Shown here piece after piece: positions 17,369-24,332 of a stretch of 64,000 bases of DNA. The position numbers were made by a program, and so were the translations under genes. The stretch's first letter is position 1. The number at the start of each line of letters is the position of its first letter. The stretch lies in contig NZ_BAAAOK010000001.1 of NCBI RefSeq assembly GCF_039530285.1, forward strand, positions 1-64,000, in the 5' to 3' direction. The notes under the pieces were generated by a model. That model saw only the letters and a program-made list of their open reading frames with translations, had not been told where the DNA came from and did no database searches. The stretch comes from Actinomadura_C alba (lineage in GTDB: Bacteria > Actinomycetota > Actinomycetes > Streptosporangiales > Streptosporangiaceae).

Positions 17369-17428
17369 ATGGACATCGAAGTGCGCGAAGTCGAAGACAT
17401 CAAAGCGACCAGATATATGCCCATCTGA
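17369..17428 (+). CDS. 19-residue peptide 2 of a tandem pair
   Basis: The ATG follows GAAGGGGAGGGCGAGTTC, a good ribosome site, and encodes MDIEVREVEDIKATRYMPI before TGA. It is exactly the same length as peptide 1 and shares 13 of 19 residues (MDIEVREVE, then K, A, T and a proline), while the C-terminal part diverges. A strong hairpin terminator starts 18 bases after the stop. Matching length, separate ribosome sites and the terminator argue that both are real short genes. Confidence 0.5.
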   Translation: MDIEVREVEDIKATRYMPI

Positions 17429-17446
17429 GACGGGTCGAGGCGATAA

Positions 17447-17478
17447 GCGGGCCATCCTTCGTCAGGAGGATGGCCCGC
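17447..17478 (+). terminator. Strong hairpin terminator after the peptide pair
   Basis: GCGGGCCATCCT (17447-17458) pairs perfectly with AGGATGGCCCGC (17467-17478) around an 8-base loop, a 12-bp stem. No T-tract follows. It closes the two-peptide transcription unit and may also serve the convergent operon. Confidence 0.8.
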
Positions 17479-17742
17479 CGTCGCGCACCAATAGGATTGC
17501 ATTCTTTCGAGGTTGTGTTCGACGAACGCACGACGATTCGACTGCGTCAGCCCGTCGATGTGTCGGTCTTCGTGGAAAACTGCGGAAGCTCGGGTTCGTC
17601 GAACAGGATGACGCGGCCACCAGGTCACCGGGACGCACGGCTCCGATTCAGCAACGCGGCTGGTTCCGTGGCGTCTCCCAAAACCTGGCTCGGCCCTTCT
17701 TCCGCCGGACCACATGGGATACCTGTGGATCGGTTGGACTGA
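17479..17742. other. Intergenic stretch, no gene recognised
   Basis: Open frames exist on both strands, but their translations have no recognisable motif and no ribosome site. The base composition is less GC-rich than neighbouring genes. The stretch may hold decayed coding sequence. Confidence 0.4.
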
Positions 17743-18102
17743 TCAGTTTCGGTACCGGGGATATCCGCCCTGCTCGGGGAGTTCGTCTTCGTAGTCGCAG
17801 GCAGCGACTGCGTCATAGCCCGCTTGCCAGGCAGATGTGAGGATCTCGGAGACCGCAGCTACGACCTGGCGGGTTGTGGCGTGTCCCTTTTCGATCTCGA
17901 TCTTGACTGGCCAGGTGGGAAAGTCGGCCGCGTCGTGGGTGAAATCGGGGTTGCGCAGGATTTCGATGTCGATGCCGTCGATGTGCAGGAGGCTCCCGTC
18001 GCGTGGGGCGCCGGTGGCGTGGGCTGCCAGCTCGACCGCGGCGTCTTCGGATAGGCCTCGTAGATAGAGCCCGCAGTAGTCATAGTGCTCTGGGCTGGTC
18101 AT
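17743..18102 (-). CDS. Hypothetical protein, last gene of the XRE/DUF397 operon
   Basis: The 119-residue acidic product begins MTSPEHYDYCGLYLRGLSED and contains the segment DFPTWPVKIEIEKGHATTRQ followed by a helix VVAAVSEILTSAWQAGYDAV. I know of no function; the small size, acidity and position suggest an immunity-like or partner protein. Its ATG overlaps the stop of the upstream 48-residue frame (ATGA), so it is probably translated from the regulator operon. It lies convergent with the two-peptide unit. Confidence 0.7.
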   Translation of the reverse strand: MTSPEHYDYCGLYLRGLSEDAAVELAAHATGAPRDGSLLHIDGIDIEILRNPDFTHDAADFPTWPVKIEIEKGHATTRQVVAAVSEILTSAWQAGYDAVAACDYEDELPEQGGYPRYRN

Positions 18103-18245
18103 GCGGCGTCTCTCCCATCGTGGCGTTCCAGCAGGATGCCCCGCTCGAAGCGGGCGCCAGCGCGGACGAGGGCGACCAGGTGGGGAGCGTTCACAGCGCA
18201 CCAGCGCAACCTGGTCCCGCTCTTGTGGAGGCGAAGGCCTCCCAC
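18099..18245 (-). CDS. Small protein coupled to the downstream hypothetical gene
   Basis: From a GTG at 18245 the frame encodes 48 residues including TRLRWCAVNAPHLVALVRAG and RFERGILLERHDGRDAA. The 4-base ATGA overlap with the next gene and common orientation support translation. The start is uncertain because no clear ribosome site precedes the GTG; the frame remains open into the DUF397 gene (to 18305). Confidence 0.4.
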   Translation of the reverse strand: MGGLRLHKSGTRLRWCAVNAPHLVALVRAGARFERGILLERHDGRDAA

Positions 18246-18256
18246 CCGGGATGGGA

Positions 18257-18454
18257 CTAAAGGTCGTACTCTCCGGATCGAACGCGGCGTGCGAACGCCG
18301 CCCACGCGGCATGATCGAAGGCGAGCCTCGACCCGTCGGGGTTTTTGGAGTCACGGACGGCGATCACGTCGCCGATGGGTGCGACCTCGACGCAGTTGGC
18401 ACCGCCGTTGCCGCTACGTCGGCACTTGCGCCAGACGACACGGGAAAGGTCCAT
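18257..18454 (-). CDS. DUF397 protein, partner of the XRE regulator
   Basis: The 65-residue product begins MDLSRVVWRKCRRSGNGGAN and has the DUF397 core CVEVAPIGDVIAVRDSKNPD with the AFARRVRSGEYDL tail. It follows the XRE/DUF5753 gene by 16 bases, with a ribosome site (GGAAGG) before the ATG at 18454. In Streptomyces such pairs (Scr1/Scr2, WhiJ-like loci, BldB relatives) influence development and antibiotic production, with the DUF397 protein modulating the regulator. Confidence 0.92.
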   Translation of the reverse strand: MDLSRVVWRKCRRSGNGGANCVEVAPIGDVIAVRDSKNPDGSRLAFDHAAWAAFARRVRSGEYDL

Positions 18455-18470
18455 CTGCCCGTACCTTCCC

Positions 18471-19337
18471 TTACTCCTGATGTTCCATCTGCTCAGCAAT
18501 CTTCTTGATCAGCGTGCGCGAGTCATCAGGAGCGAGTGCTTTCGCACGCAGATGATCGAAGATCAACCCATAAGCGGCCACTTCTGACTGTTGCTCCAGA
18601 TATAGGCTGCCTGTCCGGTATTCAACGTACACGACGTCGGGGTCCAATGGCTCGGCGAAGCCGAGGATGAAGAACCCATGTTGCATGGCGGGATGGGCAC
18701 CCGCACCAAACGGCAGGACCTGTAGTGTCACGGTGTTGAGCCGAGAGACCTCGACAAGGTGGCGGAGCTGGTCACCCATCACCGCACGGCCTCCGACCTC
18801 TCTTCGCAGAGCCGCCTCGTTCAGCACGACCCACAGATGCGGGGCATCGTCCGCCGTCAACAGCTCTTGCCGCTTGAGCCGCACGGCGATACGGCGCTCC
18901 AGTTCCTCGTCACCTGGGAGCGCGAGCTCAACGTCCATCAGGCCGCGAATGTAGGCCTCGGTCTGGAACAGGCCGGGGATGATCTCGCATTCGTACTCGC
19001 GGATCTTGCCGGCCTCTTCCTCCAGGCCGACGTACACGGTGAACCAGTTGGGGATCGCGTCGTTGTACTGCTGCCACCAGCCGCGCTTACGGGCCTGCTT
19101 GGCGACGGTCAGCCAGGCGTCCTTCTCCTGGCCATCGACGCCGTACAACTCCAGCATCCGTGCGACATAAGCGGGTGGAGCACTGGTGGCCGCAGACTCG
19201 ATCTTTGTGATGGTCGCAGGTGCACAGCTGACGAAGTCGGCGACTTCCTCTCGGGTCTTTCCTGACTCCTTGCGCAGCCGCTTCAACTCGGCCGCCAGTC
19301 GCCGACGCCGCACGGTGGGGCTGGTCCGGTTCGCCAC
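18471..19337 (-). CDS. XRE-family regulator with DUF5753 domain (Scr1/WhiJ-like)
   Basis: The 288-residue product has an N-terminal helix-turn-helix (GKTREEVADFVSCAPATITK, about residues 25-45) and a C-terminal DUF5753 sensor region (YECEIIPGLFQTEAYIRGLM through TVTLQVLPFGAGAHPAMQHG). The GTG start at 19337 follows AAGGAG by about 8 bases. It heads a leftward operon with DUF397 and two small genes and is divergent from an anti-sigma-like ATPase. This is the classic whiJ-type cluster of actinomycetes, where the regulator represses development or specialised metabolism until relieved. Confidence 0.93.
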   Translation of the reverse strand: MANRTSPTVRRRRLAAELKRLRKESGKTREEVADFVSCAPATITKIESAATSAPPAYVARMLELYGVDGQEKDAWLTVAKQARKRGWWQQYNDAIPNWFTVYVGLEEEAGKIREYECEIIPGLFQTEAYIRGLMDVELALPGDEELERRIAVRLKRQELLTADDAPHLWVVLNEAALRREVGGRAVMGDQLRHLVEVSRLNTVTLQVLPFGAGAHPAMQHGFFILGFAEPLDPDVVYVEYRTGSLYLEQQSEVAAYGLIFDHLRAKALAPDDSRTLIKKIAEQMEHQE

Positions 19338-19383
19338 TGTTGTATCTCCTTACGGCCTTTGTGATCGCCGGATCTTATGAAAA

Positions 19384-19397
19384 TGGCACTAGTTCCA
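19384..19397. promoter_or_regulatory. Candidate operator of the XRE regulator
   Basis: TGGCACTAGTTCCA is a palindrome with one mismatched pair around an ACTAGT core, 47 bases upstream of the regulator start and next to a TAAGAT -10-like hexamer on the reverse strand. Autoregulation is usual for this family. The assignment rests on position and symmetry only. Confidence 0.4.
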
Positions 19398-19562
19398 TCG
19401 AAAGAGCTTTACGCAGCCATAGGCAGCCATGCACACTCTGAGCTTAGCGATGCTGACACAGAGTGTTCGCTGATCTCCCTAACCCGATCTGTGTGACCAA
19501 TACGGCGAAGGAGCGGACGGTCGGCTAGTAGGAACCGAACGGCGACTTACCGGAGGATTGTC

Positions 19563-20006
19563 ATGACGGCCGCTGTAGTCCTCGGAACCATCGATGTGCC
19601 GGCCGAGGCCTGCCGCGTGGCAGCCGCGCGACACTGGCTGCGTGATCTGCTCGGCACGGATCACCCCGCGGTATTCGAGGTCGAACTGCTGGGCAGCGAA
19701 CTGATCACCAACGCGGTGCTGCACTCCGATTCGGCCAGGCTCGACGACCACGGACGGCCCGGAATCATCTCGATCGTCGTACTGGCCGTCGGGCACTCCA
19801 TCCGGGTGGAGGTCACCGATTCCGCATCAGCATGTGACGCGCCCCATGTGGTCGATGCCGGTACCGATGCCATCAGCGGCCGTGGCCTGCGTCTGGTGCG
19901 GGAAGTTACCGGCGGGCGATATGGGACACATGCCCACGGCAGAAACCGAACCGTGTGGTTCGAACTTGCCCATGCTCCTGCCGTCTCCAACAAAGATCAC
20001 CCATGA
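19563..20006 (+). CDS. Anti-sigma-factor-like ATP-binding protein (RsbW type)
   Basis: The 147-residue product has the HATPase_c_2 fold: helix with LGSELITNAVLHSD (N box), then RVEVTDSASACDAP (G1 box) and GRGLRLVREVTGG (G2 box). Such proteins bind ATP and either inhibit sigma factors or act as orphan kinases. The ATG at 19563 follows GGAGGATTGTC. It is divergent from the XRE/DUF397 operon, a combination common in actinomycetes. Its stop overlaps an ATG at 20003 of a following open frame. Confidence 0.9.
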   Translation: MTAAVVLGTIDVPAEACRVAAARHWLRDLLGTDHPAVFEVELLGSELITNAVLHSDSARLDDHGRPGIISIVVLAVGHSIRVEVTDSASACDAPHVVDAGTDAISGRGLRLVREVTGGRYGTHAHGRNRTVWFELAHAPAVSNKDHP

Positions 20007-20164
20007 CGCTCCGACACGCCGGAGCAGCGAGCCCGTTGGGCCGTACGACCTCAAGAACCGGCGCGGTGGTGCGGTCGAGCCCCCTGCCCCCGAGGGAACC
20101 TCCCGCACCGCCGCGCCGCCGGACACCCCCGACCGGCCAGACCATCACCGCCAAGGAGACCATC

Positions 20165-20440
20165 GTGACGCTCCCCGCCGACCGCCTCAGCGTCCGGGAC
20201 CGCCAGGCCATCGATCTCGCTGACCGCCTCCGCCGGCAGATCGGTCAGTGGCTCAACCTGCGCGGGATCATCACCGCGACTGTCGGGATCTCCCCCTACG
20301 TGGACCCTGCCGACCGGCCCAGCGTCGTCATCTGCATGAACGCCTGCGCCGCCCAGGCTCTTTTGCACGATCTCGGTGAGCTGCAGAGTGGGATGTTCGG
20401 CCTCCCATTCGCACCGTATCCTCACATCGACGGCAGGTAA
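20165..20440 (+). CDS. Hypothetical protein following the ATPase gene
   Basis: From a GTG at 20165, preceded by AAGGAGACCATC, the product has 91 residues (starting VTLPADRLSVRDRQAIDLAD) with the segment VGISPYVDPADRPSVVICMN. I do not recognise the family. The frame is open to 20003, where an ATG overlaps the ATPase stop, but the upstream part is proline/arginine-rich and less likely translated. It is probably co-transcribed with the ATPase gene. Confidence 0.6.
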   Translation: MTLPADRLSVRDRQAIDLADRLRRQIGQWLNLRGIITATVGISPYVDPADRPSVVICMNACAAQALLHDLGELQSGMFGLPFAPYPHIDGR

Positions 20441-20612
20441 GAGCCGATCTCCGGGCGATGGTGGTTCTCATGCGTTGCGGGCAGCCGTGGCGGGGAAGGT
20501 ACGGTGCGGTCATGCCGATTGGGAAAGGTCCTGCGCCGTATGGTCGGACATTTTCCAAACCTTGAGTCGGTGACGTTGCGCACGCTGCCGGATGATCTCT
20601 CCTCACTACCGC
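20441..20612. other. Intergenic stretch with a possible gene-start relic
   Basis: At 20491-20516 the sequence GGGGAAGGTACGGTGCGGTCATGCCGAT-like leader closely resembles the one before the ArsR gene at 29302 (GGGAAGGTTACGGTGCGATC then ATGCCGAT). Here the ATG at 20511 opens only a 17-codon frame. It may be the remnant of a gene start or a very small gene. Confidence 0.3.
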
Positions 20613-20893
20613 CCGGAGAAGACGGCACGGCCGTTGCCGACGATCAGTCGAAGAGGTCTTCTACGGACTCGACGGTCGCCACCCGCCTGATCCAGTTCTC
20701 AAGCTGATCGAGATCTGTGCAGGACGTGATGCGGACACGCGCCTCCTCTGAGAGCGTCAGGTCACGGGCGGCAAGGACTTCCAGGATCGCCTTGGCCTCA
20801 CCCTCCGCCTTGCCCTCACCGTAGGCACGGCGGAAAAAGTCACTCTTGTATTCGCGGGTGCGAGCGGTCATCAGGATCTCCAGCAGTCGACGG
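20613..20893. repeat. Direct repeat copy 1 (tail of nuclease gene)
   Basis: This 281-base segment is nearly identical to 21258-21550, differing mainly by lacking a 12-base unit (CTCCGCCTTGCC). Both copies start CCGGAGAAGACGG and end CAGTCGACGG. Confidence 0.92.
20644..20893 (-). pseudogene. Duplicated C-terminal fragment of the Rpn-like nuclease gene
   Basis: The reverse strand encodes RRLLEILMTARTREYKSDFF to the end VATVESVEDLFD, identical to the tail of the intact gene at 21289-22164 except for one missing KAEG unit. The frame continues upstream to 21273 but into unrelated sequence (20894-21257), so there is no catalytic domain. The preserved frame and stop indicate a recent duplication. 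Confidence 0.85.
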
Positions 20894-21257
20894 ACGAGCG
20901 GATGACCGGCGTGAACCTGGTCTGGACATCGGACTCTGAACCTGATCGTGGGGTTCATGCGGCGTGCCAGGCTCAGCCGGCGACGCATCGTCAAGGTCCG
21001 CACAGGGGCGTTCCGGCAAGGCGTCTTGCTCTTGCCGCCGCCCTGTGACTTCTTCCAACGCCCGGCATCACCGACCTGACGGGCACCCATCGGGTCTTCG
21101 ACAGCACCAGGCCGGTCCCGCTGCGCGAAGACGTTGTTCGTGGTCCGAACCATGCTGCAACGGAATGCAGAGCCCTGCCGGAATGGGCGGAGCGCGGGTT
21201 CGGAGCATTGCGGCCACGCTCGCCACCTCACTCGGCCCAGGCGCAGGGGCCGAACAG
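20894..21257. other. Unassigned spacer between the two repeat copies
   Basis: This 364-base stretch separates the direct repeats. The reverse frame joined to the nuclease tail is open but lysine/arginine-rich and unlike any family I know. It may be the remnant of inserted DNA; I see no transposase motif or terminal inverted repeats. Confidence 0.4.
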
Positions 21258-21550
21258 CCGGAGAAGACGGCACGGCCGTTGCCGACGATCAGTCGAAGAG
21301 GTCTTCTACGGACTCGACGGTCGCCACCCGCCTGATCCAGTTCTCAAGCTGATCGAGATCTGTGCAGGACGTGATGCGGACACGCGCCTCCTCTGAGAGC
21401 GTCAGGTCACGGGCGGCAAGGACTTCCAGGATCGCCTTGGCCTCACCCTCCGCCTTGCCCTCCGCCTTGCCCTCACCGTAGGCACGGCGGAAAAAGTCAC
21501 TCTTGTATTCGCGGGTGCGAGCGGTCATCAGGATCTCCAGCAGTCGACGG
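21258..21550. repeat. Direct repeat copy 2 (within the intact nuclease gene)
   Basis: This is the 293-base partner of 20613-20893. It covers the last about 87 codons of the intact nuclease gene and 31 bases beyond its stop. It has one extra 12-base unit, giving a KAEGKAEGEA rather than a KAEGEA run. Confidence 0.92.
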
Positions 21551-22164
21551 GCGGGCTCTGGCTGTACCGCGAGGACGTTGTCAAGGTAAGTCTGCCCCCG
21601 AACGGCCTCGACCTGCTCCATCATGTCCAACAGCGTGGTGAACACCTTCTCCCCGGCAGGCCCCGCACCGTGCACGAAAGCCGACACCACGACGTCGAGT
21701 GGGTCCGTGGCCTGATCCGAATTGAGGATCACCGGCACGTCACGCTGTCCGATCACCAACGGACACAGCACCGACCCAGGATTGCCGAGCGGGATGGGTT
21801 CGCGGCACTTCTCGGCCTCGGTCTCGTTAGGGCAGATCACCACGAGTAGCACCGGGCATCTGCGGCGCCCACGCAGATTCGCCACATAGGCGGGCCAACT
21901 CCAATGCTTCTCATCAACGTACCGCCGTTGCATCTCCAGGATCACCGCGAGCACCGGGCGCTTGTCCATGGGGTCGGCGTAAAAGCTCACCACCTTGTCA
22001 GCCCGGTACTCCGTCGGGTTGTACTCGGCGAGGTCCCCTGAGTCCACGCGCACCTGGGCGAAGGGCGGGATCTGGTCGATGCCCGCCCACCGCAGCAGCA
22101 CGGCGGTGAAGGACGGCTGGTCGTCGATGAGTTCAAGCCAGAACTCATGTTCACGCGTCGGCAC
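21289..22164 (-). CDS. Rpn-like PD-(D/E)XK nuclease-family protein
   Basis: The 291-residue product has an N-terminal region with YRADKVVSFYADPMDKRPVL followed by VILEMQRRYVDEKHWSWPAY, which fits the PD-(D/E)XK nuclease core (D, then E-x-Q). The C-terminal part has RTREYKSDFFRRAYGEGKAE with repeated KAEG units and a helical end (DLDQLENWIRRVATVESVED) as in Rpn recombination-promoting nucleases and DUF4351-type proteins. Rpn proteins cleave DNA and can promote horizontal gene uptake or act in phage defence. Its tail is duplicated downstream, and the KAEG units vary in number between the copies. Confidence 0.7.
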   Translation of the reverse strand: MPTREHEFWLELIDDQPSFTAVLLRWAGIDQIPPFAQVRVDSGDLAEYNPTEYRADKVVSFYADPMDKRPVLAVILEMQRRYVDEKHWSWPAYVANLRGRRRCPVLLVVICPNETEAEKCREPIPLGNPGSVLCPLVIGQRDVPVILNSDQATDPLDVVVSAFVHGAGPAGEKVFTTLLDMMEQVEAVRGQTYLDNVLAVQPEPARRLLEILMTARTREYKSDFFRRAYGEGKAEGKAEGEAKAILEVLAARDLTLSEEARVRITSCTDLDQLENWIRRVATVESVEDLFD

Positions 22165-22269
22165 CCGCCAACACTATCCGTATTGATTCAACTACATACA
22201 GTGAAGAGTAAAGGTCTCAGTCCGACCCGGTGGATGGTGCTCCCAGGGAGGTGAAGGCGGGGCGACCGG

Positions 22270-24252
22270 TCATGGTGAGACCCGGTGCACGATCAGGCCT
22301 GAGGGGACGGCGGTCGCGAGCAGGCCGTTGCCGAGCGGGGCACAACCGACGACCTCGTGGTGGACCGGGATGACCTGTTCACACCGGCCCGTCGTGGGAT
22401 CCCAGATGCGGACCGTACGATCCTCTTCGCCGTGCGTGGCGAGCAGCGGATGGCCGTCCAGCGTCAGGACGCCGATCCCGGCGAAGCGGGTGCCCGCCCC
22501 TCCCTGCAGGACGCACTGCTCCTCGGCGGTCAATGGATTCCAGATCCGTAGCCTCTCCGAATCCTTGGTGGCCACCAGGGGCCGGTCATCGAGCATGAAG
22601 GCGAAGTCCGCGCTGGGTCCCGCCATATCCTGCCAGGCGGCGTCGGCCGGATACCAGATGCGCAGCCCGTGCCCTCGCTCGTTGGCGACCAGCGCGGGCC
22701 GGCCGTCCACCGTGATCCGGCCGAGCCATTGGAGGTCGGAACCCCACTCTTGCTCGTGCTCCAGCTTGCCGGTGGCAGGATCCCAGATCCTGAGGATGGA
22801 ATCACCGGCCGCCGCCAGCAGCACCCGGCCCTCCCGGCTGAACGAACAGACGATCGTGGGCCCCTCGTCCCACCGCCGCTCCAAACGCCTGAGCTGCCGT
22901 CCGGCAGCCGGGTCCCAGATCCGGATCAGCCCGTCGTCATAGATGGCGAACGCGCCCGCGAGCAGTTCCCGGCCGTCCAAGGTGAACGCGTGCACGTCCT
23001 CAACGCCGAACATCGATCCCCGGATCCGGCGGATCTGCGTTCCGGTCTCTGGATTCCAGATCCGCAGTGACTCGTTGGCGACGCTGACGACCTTGTCCTG
23101 GAAGGCCCAGACCCCGTAGACGGCTCCGGTATGGCCCTTGGGGCGGGGACTCGTGCCGGGACCCAGCGGATCCCACAGCCGTACGGTCCTGAGGTAGCCA
23201 TCGGCGCTGGCCAGCAAGGTCCGGCCGTCGTGCTCGAAGGAGCACAGTGCCTCGGTCGGCCCCCGGCCGTTCTGGATCCGGTTCACCAGTTCGCCGCTGG
23301 CCGTGTCCCAGACGCAGAGCCAATCCGAGTACTTCTGCGGTACGGCGAGCAGCGCCCGGCCGTCGGCGCGGAAGAAGCACGCCTGCTCCACCCAGCTGTC
23401 CGGCGGGATGAAGACCTGGAGGGGCGATCCGGTGTCCTGGTCCCAGATCCGTACGGTCTTGTGTCCGACGCTGACCAGCCGCTCCCGGCCGCCCAACTCG
23501 ACGGCGCGCACGTGCGTGATCCGATCCAGGGTGGCGTCGACGAGCGGTTCGTGCTCGATGACGCCTGCGACCTCGCCGGTGGCCGGATCCCATAGCCTGA
23601 TCCGGCCGCCCTCCATCTCCTTGTCGTATCCCGCACTGGCGAAGAGGGTCTTTCCGCCGACGGTGACCGCGCAAAGGTCCACGGTCGTGTGACCGTCGGG
23701 CTTCACGATTCCGCGCAACTCACCGGTGGCCACATCCCAGAGGCCGACGCCCCCGGCCACGGCCGGCGCCATCATCAGATCCTTGCAACAGGCGACGGCC
23801 CGCCCGGTCGCGCCGGTGATGACGTGACGGGTCTCTCCCATGCGCGGATCCCACAGCCGTACCGAGTCCCGCGCGGCGCTCGCGACCAGGGTCTCCCCGC
23901 CCACCTCAACGGGGATCGCACCTTTATGGTCTGTCAGTTTCCCGAGCTGCTCACCCGTGACGGGGTTCCACGTCCGTACGGTCCTGTCACGCCCCGAGCT
24001 GACGAGCACGCCGCCGACGTTGAGCACAGTGTCGACCCCGTCCGCGTGTCCGTGCATGACACGGACCTGCCGCTCGGTGGCCGGGTCCCAGATCCGCAGC
24101 GTGCCATCCGCGCTCGCGCTGACCAGCAGCGTGCGGCCCTCCCCCTCGATCGTGCAGAGATCCGCCGCGCGGCCCACATGCCCTTCGAGGGTGGCCAGCT
24201 CCACTCCGGGCGCCACCGACTCCCAAACCGCCTCAGAACGCATTCGGCCCAT
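22270..24252 (-). CDS. WD40-repeat beta-propeller protein
   Basis: About fourteen repeats ending in patterns such as LRIWDPATG, VRLWDP and VRTWNPVTGEQ cover the whole protein (about 660 residues), consistent with two seven-bladed propellers. No kinase, protease or signal peptide is fused, so it is probably a cytoplasmic interaction scaffold. I chose the ATG at 24252 (MGRMRSEAVWESVAPGVELA) because residues encoded upstream look unconserved; an ATG at 24318 keeps the frame open but would leave 14 bases to the divergent gene. Many actinomycete WD40 proteins come from NACHT or kinase gene fusions; here only the repeats remain. Confidence 0.85.
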   Translation of the reverse strand: MGRMRSEAVWESVAPGVELATLEGHVGRAADLCTIEGEGRTLLVSASADGTLRIWDPATERQVRVMHGHADGVDTVLNVGGVLVSSGRDRTVRTWNPVTGEQLGKLTDHKGAIPVEVGGETLVASAARDSVRLWDPRMGETRHVITGATGRAVACCKDLMMAPAVAGGVGLWDVATGELRGIVKPDGHTTVDLCAVTVGGKTLFASAGYDKEMEGGRIRLWDPATGEVAGVIEHEPLVDATLDRITHVRAVELGGRERLVSVGHKTVRIWDQDTGSPLQVFIPPDSWVEQACFFRADGRALLAVPQKYSDWLCVWDTASGELVNRIQNGRGPTEALCSFEHDGRTLLASADGYLRTVRLWDPLGPGTSPRPKGHTGAVYGVWAFQDKVVSVANESLRIWNPETGTQIRRIRGSMFGVEDVHAFTLDGRELLAGAFAIYDDGLIRIWDPAAGRQLRRLERRWDEGPTIVCSFSREGRVLLAAAGDSILRIWDPATGKLEHEQEWGSDLQWLGRITVDGRPALVANERGHGLRIWYPADAAWQDMAGPSADFAFMLDDRPLVATKDSERLRIWNPLTAEEQCVLQGGAGTRFAGIGVLTLDGHPLLATHGEEDRTVRIWDPTTGRCEQVIPVHHEVVGCAPLGNGLLATAVPSGLIVHRVSP

Positions 24253-24332
24253 ATTAGAGATCTTGTGGCTGCACACTTCCCTTTCGGCCAACGGCCGGCG
24301 CTCTGACCTGGCCCCCATGAGAGCATCCCGGC

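Noticed and set aside
17251..17715. Reverse frame covering the two-peptide unit
   Set aside because: No resemblance to known proteins; it crosses the strong terminator hairpin and lacks a ribosome site.
20894..21257. Insertion sequence between the repeat copies
   Set aside because: No transposase motif, terminal inverted repeat or target duplication was visible, so I list it only as an unassigned spacer.
20644..21273. A 209-codon frame read as a second nuclease gene
   Set aside because: Only its last 83 residues match; the rest is the unrelated spacer, so it has no catalytic domain.
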